From Oscillospiraceae bacterium (GTDB taxonomy: Bacteria > Bacillota > Clostridia > Oscillospirales > Oscillospiraceae): a stretch of 64,000 nt of DNA. Shown in pieces: positions 49,318 through 56,327 of this stretch. Location: NCBI GenBank assembly GCA_020025295.1, contig JAHHSJ010000005.1, positions 10,643 through 74,642 on the forward strand, read 5' to 3'. Position 1 is the first letter of the stretch. Each line of letters starts with the position of its first letter. The notes under the pieces are model-generated. The model did no database searches, had not been told where the DNA came from, and was given only the letters and a program-made list of their open reading frames with translations. The position numbers and the translations under genes were made by a program.

Positions 49318-49761
49318 TTACGGCTTGTTTGTCTGCTCCACCAGAGAACGGATGAGGTCCTCGTCTGCATGGTGATACAGCACCCCGTTCCACTTGAGGT
49401 TGGGGCCTTTTCCACACAGCCGCATACAGCCGACCTGTCGGACGGTGAAGCCCTCAGGAGAAGTGCCATAGGTGCGCTCCACAAAGGCGGCGAGTTTTGC
49501 ACTTCGGGTACAGTTGGGGCCGCCGCACAGCTCCAGACAGTGGGAACCGGAGAGTCGCAGACGGGGAATACGGCGAATGATGGCGTTGAGAAAGGTTTCC
49601 TTGATGTCATATGCCTCAGCGATTTGAGGCAGGACCCAGAGGGGAATGCTGCCCTCGTGCTCGTCCTGCACTTCTTGCAGCAGCTGAATCAGAACGGTTT
49701 GATTTTTGGGTGCGCCCTGTGACTTAAAGTGGGAGAGCGCTTCTTCCAGTGACCAAGACAT
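49318..49761 (-). CDS. NuoE/HndA-like [2Fe-2S] thioredoxin-fold protein
   Basis: 147 residues. N-terminal helical part typical of NuoE (LIQLLQEVQDEHEGSIPLWVLPQIAEAYDI, core HEGSIPLWVLPQIAEAY), then the cluster-binding region CGGPNCTRS ... GCMRLCGKGPN. This is the 24-kDa-subunit fold of complex I and of NADP-reducing or bifurcating hydrogenases. It is encoded alone here, with its own promoter, and no NuoF or hydrogenase subunit is adjacent. The start is ATG 49761, with GGAGG upstream. May feed a complex encoded elsewhere or act as a free 2Fe-2S ferredoxin (inference). Confidence 0.82.
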   Translation of the reverse strand: MSWSLEEALSHFKSQGAPKNQTVLIQLLQEVQDEHEGSIPLWVLPQIAEAYDIKETFLNAIIRRIPRLRLSGSHCLELCGGPNCTRSAKLAAFVERTYGTSPEGFTVRQVGCMRLCGKGPNLKWNGVLYHHADEDLIRSLVEQTNKP

Positions 49762-49789
49762 GACCGGAACCTCCATGGCTGTTTTTTGT

Positions 49790-49818
49790 ATGATAACAGC
49801 TGGACCTGTTTTTGTCCA
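49790..49818 (-). promoter_or_regulatory. Promoter of the NuoE-like gene
   Basis: Minus strand TGGACA (49818-49813), 17-nt spacer, TATCAT (49795-49790). Confidence 0.65.
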
Positions 49819-49825
49819 GTTCGGT

Positions 49826-49854
49826 TTGCAATCGGAGCCGTTCTGTGCCATAAT
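49826..49854 (+). promoter_or_regulatory. Promoter of mutY and the radical SAM gene
   Basis: TTGCAA (49826-49831), 17-nt spacer, CATAAT (49849-49854). Confidence 0.6.
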
Positions 49855-49895
49855 ACACGAATGTGGAAAAATGATTGCAGGGAGGAGGAACGCCA

Positions 49896-50963
49896 ATGGA
49901 ACAGGAAGAACGGCTGCAGCGAGCTACCGTGCCGCTGCTGGCGTGGTATCAGGAAAATGCCCGGGTGCTGCCGTGGCGCAGTCAGCCGGAGCCCTATCGA
50001 GTCTGGGTGTCGGAGATCATGCTCCAGCAGACCCGTGTGGCGGCGGTGATCGGCTACTTTGAACGATTTATGTCAACCCTCCCTGCGGTTTCTGATTTGG
50101 CTCAGGTGCCGGAGGATGAGCTGATGAAGCTCTGGCAGGGACTGGGCTATTATAACCGTGCCCGTAACCTGCAAAAGGCGGCACGCCAGATCATGGAAGA
50201 GCACGGCGGTGAATTCCCCCAGACTTATGAAGAAATTCACGCCTTGGCCGGAATTGGAGATTATACCGCCGGTGCTATTGCGTCCATTGCGTTCGGTATT
50301 CCCGTCCCTGCGGTGGATGGCAATGTGCTTCGGGTGGTCGCCCGAATTCTGGGGGATGAGCGTGATATCTCCCTGCAAAGCACCAAGGACGCCGTCCGGG
50401 AGCTGCTGCTGCAGGTCATTCCCAAGGAGTTCCCCGGAAACTTTAATCAGGCGATGATGGAGTTGGGCGCCACGGTGTGTCTGCCCAACGGAGCCCCCTT
50501 GTGCGACGGGTGCCCGGTGCGGGAATACTGCATTGCCTGTGCGGAGGAACGAACCGACGATCTGCCTCGGAAAGCACCGAAAAAGGGACGAAAGCTGGAA
50601 AACCGTGTGGTTTACCTGCTGTTTCATCAGGGAAAAGTGGCACTGAGGAAACGCCCCAAGAAGGGCTTGCTGGCAGGATTGTGGGAATATCCCAATGCGG
50701 AAACGGCGGAAGAAGATCCCTTGTCCGGTTGGAAACTCTCTGGAACAGAGCTGGAACGGGGCCTTCGCGGCAAGCATATCTTCAGTCATATTGAATGGCA
50801 TATGGAGGCTGTGGCGCTGGAAACAGAGTCAGATGCCTTGCCAGATGGCTGGGTGTGGGCCGGAAAGCTGGAACTGGATCAGATCTATGCGGTGCCTAAT
50901 GCCTTCCGCTTTGTACAGCCGCTGGTGGAGCGGTATTTGGAGAAATGGGAGGGAATCCGATGA
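49896..50963 (+). CDS. mutY: A/G-specific adenine glycosylase
   Basis: 355 residues. N-terminal HhH-GPD domain with LPWR, YRVWVSEIMLQQTRV, LAGIGDYTAGAIASIAFG (helix-hairpin-helix plus catalytic Asp in VDGNVLRV), and the [4Fe-4S] loop CLPNGAPLCDGCPVREYC (Cys pattern C-x6-C-x2-C-x5-C; here spacing fits). C-terminal NUDIX-like 8-oxoG recognition domain (~230-350; FSHIEWHM). Removes A opposite 8-oxoguanine. GGAGGAGG precedes the ATG at 49896. Overlaps the following gene by ATGA. Confidence 0.93.
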   Translation: MEQEERLQRATVPLLAWYQENARVLPWRSQPEPYRVWVSEIMLQQTRVAAVIGYFERFMSTLPAVSDLAQVPEDELMKLWQGLGYYNRARNLQKAARQIMEEHGGEFPQTYEEIHALAGIGDYTAGAIASIAFGIPVPAVDGNVLRVVARILGDERDISLQSTKDAVRELLLQVIPKEFPGNFNQAMMELGATVCLPNGAPLCDGCPVREYCIACAEERTDDLPRKAPKKGRKLENRVVYLLFHQGKVALRKRPKKGLLAGLWEYPNAETAEEDPLSGWKLSGTELERGLRGKHIFSHIEWHMEAVALETESDALPDGWVWAGKLELDQIYAVPNAFRFVQPLVERYLEKWEGIR

Positions 50964-51847
50964 TTTGTACTTTGTGCCCCAGAAACTGTGGGGCAGAGCG
51001 GACGGAAACCGCAGGAAACGGCTTTTGCGGTATGCCGTCTGTGCCGGTTCTGGCTCGAGCTGCTCTCCATATGTGGGAAGAACCGCCGATCTCCGGCAGC
51101 CGTGGTTCCGGCACGATTTTCTTTTCCGGATGCAGTCTGCGGTGTGCGTTCTGCCAAAATGAGCAAATCAGCCGGTATTATTATGGTAAATCAATCACCA
51201 TGGAGCGCTTGCGTGAAATCTGTCAGGAACTGATTGCGCAGGGAGCCCACAATATCAACTTTGTCAATCCCACCCACTATGCCCATGTGATTGCGGAGCT
51301 GCTGGAGAAACCGCTGGGCGTGCCCACGGTGTTCAATACCGGCGGCTATGATAAGATTGAGACCCTCCAAAGGCTGGAGGGTAAAGTGGACATTTACCTG
51401 CCCGATTTGAAGTATGTGGAAAGCGATACCGCCCAGCGTTATTCCAGAGCGGCAGACTACCCCCAGCGGGCAAAAGCAGCCATTCTGGAGATGTTCCGTC
51501 AGACCGGACCCTGCCAGTTTGACGCAGACGGTATGCTGCAAAAGGGTGTCATTATCCGCCATCTGGTGCTGCCGGGACAGCTGGAAGCAGCCAAGCAGGT
51601 GATGGATTGGGTGAAGGATACCTTTGCCCCCGGCGAGGTGCTGTTTTCCCTCATGAGCCAGTATATCCCTTACGGTCACGCATCGGACTACCCGGAAATT
51701 AACCGCCCTCTCCGCAAGAGTGAGGCCAGAAAGGCCAATGAGTATATGGATCTGATCGGCTTGGACGGCTTTACGCAGGAGCCTGCCTCCGCATCGGAGC
51801 AGTTCATTCCGCCCTTTGATCTCACGGGTGTGGAAAAGAAGGCATAA
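50960..51847 (+). CDS. Radical SAM protein, PflA/PflX-like
   Basis: 295 residues. N-terminal Cys motif CTLCPRNCG, then the radical SAM cluster CSLRCAFC and NPTHYAHVI. The layout matches the COG1313-type family of pyruvate-formate-lyase-activating-like enzymes with an extra N-terminal cluster region. The target glycyl radical enzyme is not in the window. Co-translated with mutY through ATGA. Ends at a strong terminator. Function beyond radical SAM chemistry is uncertain. Confidence 0.88.
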   Translation: MICTLCPRNCGAERTETAGNGFCGMPSVPVLARAALHMWEEPPISGSRGSGTIFFSGCSLRCAFCQNEQISRYYYGKSITMERLREICQELIAQGAHNINFVNPTHYAHVIAELLEKPLGVPTVFNTGGYDKIETLQRLEGKVDIYLPDLKYVESDTAQRYSRAADYPQRAKAAILEMFRQTGPCQFDADGMLQKGVIIRHLVLPGQLEAAKQVMDWVKDTFAPGEVLFSLMSQYIPYGHASDYPEINRPLRKSEARKANEYMDLIGLDGFTQEPASASEQFIPPFDLTGVEKKA

Positions 51848-51879
51848 GGCGGCACAGTAAAAGCGAATCTCAGAAACAT

Positions 51880-51917
51880 AAAACGGAGTGTATCGGTCGT
51901 TGATACACTCCGTTTTT
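51880..51917 (+). terminator. Terminator of mutY and the radical SAM gene
   Basis: AAACGGAGTGTATC hairpin with GATACACTCCGTTT, then TTTTTG. Confidence 0.88.
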
Positions 51918-51932
51918 GCGTTGCGGAGATAA

Positions 51933-52112
51933 ATTCACCAGCTCTTCGACCAGACGCCGAAGCTTGCTGGTTTCAACAGATGGTCTGTCTCTGTTTTTCT
52001 TGACGATGTCAATGACCTCGCCCAATTCTCCAATCATCCGGAGAACTTTGTTCTTGCTGTTCTCGGGGCAAATGGGTTCCCACTTGTCCTTTAAATTCAA
52101 ATGCTTATAGCA
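51933..52112 (-). pseudogene. Remnant of a MazG-like nucleotide pyrophosphohydrolase
   Basis: About 60 codons with the family pattern KDKWEPICPENSKNKVLRMIGELGEVIDI (cited as DKWEPICPENSKNKV and MIGELGEVIDIVKKN), then KLRRLVEELVN, where intact members continue into ADVLMY-type metal-binding helices. There is no start codon or SD nearby, and the 3' end dissolves into the terminator region at 51917. The N-terminal and C-terminal thirds are missing. It lies between a radical SAM gene and rpsR and has probably decayed. Confidence 0.6.
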
Positions 52113-52130
52113 CAAAGAGGGAAGATAGAT

Positions 52131-52165
52131 CAAAAAAAGAGCCTGTCCAACGGACAGGCTCTTTT
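52131..52165 (-). terminator. Terminator of the rpsF-ssb-rpsR operon
   Basis: AAGAGCCTGTCC/GGACAGGCTCTT stem with AAC loop, followed on the minus strand by TTTTTTTG. Confidence 0.92.
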
Positions 52166-52176
52166 GAGACTTGCAA

Positions 52177-52410
52177 TTAGTCAACCACGTAGGGCAGCAG
52201 AGCAATCTGACGAGCACGCTTGATAGCGGTGGTCAGCTCACGCTGATGCATAGCGCAGGTGCCGGTGGTACGGCGAGGCAGGATCTTACCACGCTCGGAA
52301 ATGTAACGGCGCAGCTTGTTGGTATCCTTGTAATCAATGCTCTGAACCTTATCGACACAGAAAACGCAAACTTTTCTACGCTTGCGAGCACGAGTACGAT
52401 CAAAAGCCAT
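52177..52410 (-). CDS. rpsR: 30S ribosomal protein S18
   Basis: 77 residues. Starts MAFDRTRARKRRKVC, with CVFC, LRRYISERGKILPRRTTG and CAMHQRELTTAIKRARQIALLPY, all standard. The CxxC plus a further Cys is the Zn-binding-capable (C+) form. The start is ATG 52410, with AGGAGG upstream. Last gene of the rpsF-ssb-rpsR operon. Confidence 0.97.
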   Translation of the reverse strand: MAFDRTRARKRRKVCVFCVDKVQSIDYKDTNKLRRYISERGKILPRRTTGTCAMHQRELTTAIKRARQIALLPYVVD

Positions 52411-52467
52411 AATGAAACCTCCTATCATCGAGTTGTTTTAGAAAAATACGCCGGGGCGTATCTGAAA

Positions 52468-52929
52468 TCAGAACGGCAGTTCACCGTCGTCATCGCTCAG
52501 CTCAGCGAAGTCGCTGGCCGGAGCGGAACCAAAGCCCTGGTTCGCAGGGGGAGCGTAACTGGGAGCAGAAGCAGGGGCATAGCCACCGGCGGCATTGTCG
52601 CTCTGCTGACGGGAGTCGGCAAAGTAGACATTGTCTGCGACGATCTCAGCGCTGCGGCGCTTATTACCGTCACGATCCTGCCAGTCACGCATCTGCAGCC
52701 GGCCTTCCACAACAGCCATGCGGCCCTTCTGGAAGTACTTGGACACGAACTCACCGGTCTGGCGCCAAGCGACAACATCAATGAAGTCGGTGGTGCGCTG
52801 ACCGCTGGTCTTGTCGCGGAAGTCCCGCTCCACAGCAAGGGAGAAGGAAGCAACCGCGGTGCCGGTGCCGGTGTGACGCAGTTCGGGGTCACGCACAAGG
52901 CGACCCATCAGAATAACACGATTCAGCAT
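52468..52929 (-). CDS. ssb: Single-stranded DNA-binding protein
   Basis: 153 residues. OB fold at the N-terminus (MLNRVILMGRLVRDPELR, core VILMGRLVRDPELR), WRQTGEFVSKYFQKG, a Gly/Ala/Pro/Ser-rich linker, and the conserved acidic tip DDGELPF that recruits replication and repair proteins. Located between rpsF and rpsR as in most Firmicutes, so it is the primary chromosomal SSB. Confidence 0.97.
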   Translation of the reverse strand: MLNRVILMGRLVRDPELRHTGTGTAVASFSLAVERDFRDKTSGQRTTDFIDVVAWRQTGEFVSKYFQKGRMAVVEGRLQMRDWQDRDGNKRRSAEIVADNVYFADSRQQSDNAAGGYAPASAPSYAPPANQGFGSAPASDFAELSDDDGELPF

Positions 52930-52942
52930 AGGAATTCGCTCC

Positions 52943-53242
52943 TTACTGCTCGTCCTTGCAGACGACCAGGGAACGGATCACGCCCTCAGTGATGTTGGCA
53001 ACACGCTCAACCTCAGCGGGCAGACCGGGAACGGAGTTAAAGCTGTACAGCACATAGTAACCCTCGGCGATGTGGTTGATCTCGTACGCCAGACGACGAG
53101 TGCCCCATTCATCAACCTCGGCCAGAGTGCCGTTCTCCTCGATCAGAGTCTTGAACTTCTCCACGGTCTTGGCGATGGCCTCCTCACCCAGAGCGGGGTT
53201 GATGACCAGCATAGCCTCATAATTTGCATTGACCTTAGCCAT
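52943..53242 (-). CDS. rpsF: 30S ribosomal protein S6
   Basis: 99 residues. MAKVNANYEAMLVINP start, EWGTRRLAYEINHIAEGYYVLYSF (core WGTRRLAYEINHIAEGYYV) and VIRSLV near the end. The start is ATG 53242, with AAGGAGG upstream. First gene of the operon. The leader (53243-53335) folds into two small hairpins, one being CTTCCATC/GATGGAGG just upstream of the SD. The S6:S18 autoregulatory motif known in this operon would be expected here, but I could not confirm its signature. Confidence 0.96.
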   Translation of the reverse strand: MAKVNANYEAMLVINPALGEEAIAKTVEKFKTLIEENGTLAEVDEWGTRRLAYEINHIAEGYYVLYSFNSVPGLPAEVERVANITEGVIRSLVVCKDEQ

Positions 53243-53340
53243 TGATTTGCACCTCCTTATGGACAAATGGCCTCCATCCTTGTGATGGAAGCAAGGAAAA
53301 ATTTCTGCAAGTGCGCCTATCATTGCACACTAGCTCATCT

Positions 53341-53368
53341 ATAATAGCAGATATGAGAAAAAAGTCAA
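53341..53368 (-). promoter_or_regulatory. Promoter of rpsF-ssb-rpsR
   Basis: Minus strand TTGACT (53368-53363), 16-nt spacer, TATTAT (53346-53341). Confidence 0.75.
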
Positions 53369-53388
53369 GGATTTTCCTGAAATATTTC

Positions 53389-53424
53389 AAAAAACCGCCT
53401 GATCCGAAGAAACAGGCGGTTTTG
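53389..53424 (-). terminator. Terminator of queT
   Basis: AAAACCGCCTG/CAGGCGGTTTT stem, followed on the minus strand by TTTTTTG. Confidence 0.88.
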
Positions 53425-53429
53425 AAGTG

Positions 53430-53951
53430 TTATGAAATTCGATCCAGACGATTAGGGGCGACCAGCTCCCGGAAATACGAGATGCGGGGCAGCATCTGAA
53501 TCAGCAGCAGACCCAGCGTGTAGCAGGCCAGCAGCTCACCGAGGCCGACGGTTGCGGCGTTGTAGAGCATCGCCGTGGGGAAGGCAGAGGTGAAGCCGGT
53601 TTCCAGCCATGCGATTTCAGCGCCGATAATGACCATGTTGCAGATCACCGGGGGCAGCGGAGCCAGCCACTTGTTTTTGAGCTTGCTGGTCCAGATGGCG
53701 GCCAGCAGGGTAGCCAGTGTACCCACCAGCCAGTCAATGGCATAGGGGGAGCCTGCCAGGTTTGCGATAAAGCAGCCCACGGCCAGACCGGGAATGGTCT
53801 CCGGCAGGAAGAAGGGCAGAACGGTCATGGCTTCGGAGAAGCGGATCTGCAGGGGGCCGTAAGAAGCGAAGGGAAGGGCGAGGGTCAGGAGCGCATACAG
53901 CGCACCAATCACGCCTCCAACACACAGACGGCGGGTAGTAGTTTTTCTCAT
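53430..53951 (-). CDS. queT: QueT-family transporter (queuosine precursor uptake)
   Basis: 173 residues with about five TM helices. Family marks: a basic start, IGALYALLTLALPFASYGPLQIRFSEAMTVLPFF (cited as YGPLQIRFSEAMTVLPFF), PGLAVGCFIANL and CNMVIIGAEIAW. QueT is the substrate-specific (S) component of an ECF importer for preQ0/preQ1-type precursors of queuosine, and uses shared energising subunits that are not in this window. A structured leader that can hide its SD precedes it. Own terminator. Confidence 0.9.
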   Translation of the reverse strand: MRKTTTRRLCVGGVIGALYALLTLALPFASYGPLQIRFSEAMTVLPFFLPETIPGLAVGCFIANLAGSPYAIDWLVGTLATLLAAIWTSKLKNKWLAPLPPVICNMVIIGAEIAWLETGFTSAFPTAMLYNAATVGLGELLACYTLGLLLIQMLPRISYFRELVAPNRLDRIS

Positions 53952-53956
53952 ATTCA

Positions 53957-54050
53957 GTTACCTCCATTTTATATTTAGAGTACGGATGAGAAGGCCGTAC
54001 AGCGGCACAGTGTGCCGGTTGGACCGGGTGTGGAGAACCGGTCGAGGGGT
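53957..54050 (-). promoter_or_regulatory. Candidate preQ1 riboswitch (translation-controlling) before queT
   Basis: Three hairpins on the minus strand: GACCGG/CCGGTC (54043-54038 with 54027-54022), CGGCA/TGCCG, and GTACGG/CCGTAC. The 10-nt loop of the first contains CTCCA (54035-54031), exactly complementary to TGGAG of the queT SD (TGGAGG, 53966-53961), so a loop-SD pseudoknot can form. That design resembles preQ1-II/III switches; class III was described upstream of queT in Ruminococcaceae. The class assignment is inference. Confidence 0.5.
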
Positions 54051-54093
54051 ATCCTAACATAAAAAGCGAAAAAACGCAATCATTTCAAAGAAT

Positions 54094-54122
54094 TTGCGGA
54101 AGATTGTTTCCTGTGATAAAAT
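54094..54122 (+). promoter_or_regulatory. Promoter of birA
   Basis: TTGCGG (54094-54099), 17-nt spacer, TAAAAT (54117-54122). Confidence 0.65.
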
Positions 54123-54152
54123 AGCGGTACCAAAGGGAAAGGTTCTGATGGG

Positions 54153-54974
54153 ATGCTGAATCGAGCGATCATGGTGACGGAGGAATCCCTCCGCCCTTAC
54201 TTGAATACCCGTGTGGTGGGCAGTAAACTGATTTTCCGAGAAGAAACCGGTTCCACCAACGACGATTTGAAACGGCTGGCGCAGGAAGGGGCAGCGGACG
54301 GTACCGTGGAGATAGCGGAGCAGCAGACTTCCGGTCGGGGACGGCTGGGGCGTTCCTTCCAGTCTCCGGCGCAGAAAGGACTGTATCTTTCGGTGCTGCT
54401 GCGCCCCCAAATCAAGGCAGAGCAGGCCATCAACTTCACCGCCGTGGCAGCAACCGCCATGTGCGATGCGCTGGAGCAGGCGGTGGGTGTCCGTCCGGGC
54501 ATCAAATGGACCAACGATCTGCTGATGGGTGACCGGAAAATCTGCGGTATCCTGACGGAGCTGGGTGCAGACTATCAGACCGGCATGGTGGACTACATCG
54601 TGCTGGGTATCGGACTCAATGTGAATGAGTGCGAGGACGAATTTGCCCCGGAGCTTCGCTCGATTGCCGGCAGCATCGCTATGGCTACCGGACGGCAATG
54701 GGACCGTGCCCCCATTCTGGCTGCGGTGCTGAACGCCTTGGATCGGGTGTATGCCGATTGGCAGGAGGGCCGCTGGAGTGTCGATCGCTATCGTGCAGAC
54801 TGCACCACCATCGGAAAGCCGGTGCGAGTCATTCGGGGCGATGAGGTCAAAAATGCGGTGGCTGAGGCGGTGGACGATGCATTTGCTCTGGTGGTGCGAT
54901 ATGAGGACGGCACACGGGAGCACGTGTTTACCGGCGAAGTGACCGTCCGAGGTCAGGACGGTTACGCAAAATAA
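54153..54974 (+). CDS. birA: Biotin--[acetyl-CoA-carboxylase] ligase, group I
   Basis: 273 residues. Catalytic core: GSTNDDLKRLA, QTSGRGRLGRSFQSP (biotinyl-AMP loop with GRGRLGR), IKWTNDLLMGDRKICGIL and YIVLGIGLNVN. A C-terminal SH3-like domain follows (~225-270). There is no N-terminal HTH, so it is a pure ligase, not a repressor. Attaches biotin to carboxylase carrier domains. ATG 54153 or 54171 are both possible starts. Monocistronic or with the following PH-domain gene (46 nt apart). Confidence 0.92.
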   Translation: MLNRAIMVTEESLRPYLNTRVVGSKLIFREETGSTNDDLKRLAQEGAADGTVEIAEQQTSGRGRLGRSFQSPAQKGLYLSVLLRPQIKAEQAINFTAVAATAMCDALEQAVGVRPGIKWTNDLLMGDRKICGILTELGADYQTGMVDYIVLGIGLNVNECEDEFAPELRSIAGSIAMATGRQWDRAPILAAVLNALDRVYADWQEGRWSVDRYRADCTTIGKPVRVIRGDEVKNAVAEAVDDAFALVVRYEDGTREHVFTGEVTVRGQDGYAK

Positions 54975-55020
54975 TTTAATCAAGTTTACATAATCAATCT
55001 GAGAACGAGGAGTGAGTTCC

Positions 55021-55545
55021 GTGGAAGAACTGTATGAGAGCGGCTATCAGTATTTCAGAACATTTTTAGAACCGGGGGAACAGATTCTGTGGCAGGGTCA
55101 GCCCGGTCCGGGCAAGCGGAGAAACTCGAAAGCCGTGCCCGTGCTGTTCAGCGTTCTGTGGTTGGGCTTTTCCCTGTTTTGGGAGGTGCTGGCGGTGAAA
55201 AGCCAGCAGATTGTGATGATTTTGTTCGGCCTTCCCTTTATTTTGGTGGGTCTCCATATCACCTTCGGCAATGCCGTAAAGCAGTCCCGACTGAAAGGAA
55301 AGGAGTTCTATGCGGTGACGGACCGGCGTCTGCTGATCCGGGAAGGCGACGATGTGCAAATGTACACTCCGGAGATGCTGCCGCCTATGATGATCCACCG
55401 GAACAAAAACGGCACCAGTACGATTTCCTTTACCAGAAGTTTCTATGCCAATGGCAAGTATTACAGTGAAGGCTGCACTTTGGAAAATCTGACGGATGTC
55501 GCTCAGGCTCAGAGTGCTCTGAACCGGATGCTGGCGGAGAAATAA
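55021..55545 (+). CDS. Membrane protein with bacterial PH-like domain
   Basis: 174 residues. N-terminal FLEPGEQILWQGQP (typical of bPH proteins), two TM helices (~40-57 and ~64-83), then GKEFYAVTDRRLLI, the usual start of a bacterial PH fold, and a C-terminal helix. Start GTG 55021 is chosen because GAGGAG lies 8 nt upstream; GTG 55012 overlaps that site. Role unknown; such proteins are common in Firmicutes as small membrane proteins without assigned function. Terminator follows. Confidence 0.75.
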   Translation: MEELYESGYQYFRTFLEPGEQILWQGQPGPGKRRNSKAVPVLFSVLWLGFSLFWEVLAVKSQQIVMILFGLPFILVGLHITFGNAVKQSRLKGKEFYAVTDRRLLIREGDDVQMYTPEMLPPMMIHRNKNGTSTISFTRSFYANGKYYSEGCTLENLTDVAQAQSALNRMLAEK

Positions 55546-55562
55546 GACAAATGGAAAAATAT

Positions 55563-55601
55563 AAGCGGGAGAGCAAGGTTGATTGCTCTCCCGCTTTTTG
55601 C
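55563..55601. terminator. Terminator between the PH-domain gene and comFC
   Basis: 14-bp stem AAGCGGGAGAGCAA (55563-55576) with 55583-55596, then TTTTTG on plus; it may also end comFC on minus. Confidence 0.85.
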
Positions 55602-55612
55602 GTAATTGTGGT

Positions 55613-56275
55613 TTATTCGTCTCGTTTTCGGGCCAGTGTGACGCAGACCACCTCGCCGCACCCGGCGGTTTTCAGTGTTCTGGCGCATTCGGACAGAGTG
55701 GAGCCGGTGGTCACGATGTCGTCGACCAGCAGAATGCGCTTACCCTTGATTGCAGCCTTGGGCAGCACGGTGTAAGCATCCAAAAGAATGGCGGCACGAA
55801 CTGCCTTGTCTCCGCCGGAGCGGGAAAGGGGCTTTCGGTGAGCTTTTCGCAGGGTTGGAACCAGCGGCAGACCAAGCTTCCGGGCAATCTCCTGCGCCAG
55901 CAGCTCCGATTGGTCATAGTTTCGTTTCCAGCGCCGCAGGCGGCTGATGGGACACCAAGTGACCAGATCGAAGTCCGGCGACCGTTCCCGAAGCAGATAA
56001 TCTGCCATCCATGGGCCGTAGTGCTTGGCATAGTGGCTAAAACCGCTGAATTTGTAGCGCAGAAAGGAAGCTCGCAGCGGCTCCTCGTAGTAAAAGGGCG
56101 CATAACAGGCCTCGAAAAAGTCACCGTGTACCGGAGTGTGAACGGTCACATAGGGCAGCTTTCTGGCACAGTCCGGGCAGATAAAATCGGATAATCCGAT
56201 TATTTTACGACAGATGATACATCTGGAGGGGAAGAGAAGCTGACCGAAGGTAGGCAGCTGTCGTTTGCGATCCAT
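55613..56275 (-). CDS. comFC: ComF family protein (phosphoribosyltransferase-like)
   Basis: 220 residues. N-terminal zinc-ribbon-like Cys pairs (CIIC, CPDC), VTWCPISRLRRWKRNYDQSELLA (core CPISRLRRWKRNYDQSE) and the PRPP-binding loop ILLVDDIVTTGSTL near residue 180. Needed for DNA uptake in competent bacteria; also found widely in non-competent ones. No comFA lies next to it. Convergent with the PH-domain gene. Confidence 0.9.
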   Translation of the reverse strand: MDRKRQLPTFGQLLFPSRCIICRKIIGLSDFICPDCARKLPYVTVHTPVHGDFFEACYAPFYYEEPLRASFLRYKFSGFSHYAKHYGPWMADYLLRERSPDFDLVTWCPISRLRRWKRNYDQSELLAQEIARKLGLPLVPTLRKAHRKPLSRSGGDKAVRAAILLDAYTVLPKAAIKGKRILLVDDIVTTGSTLSECARTLKTAGCGEVVCVTLARKRDE

Positions 56276-56327
56276 AGTCTGTTCACCTCATGATTGATGA
56301 GATGATTATACCGAAAACCGGGGGAAT

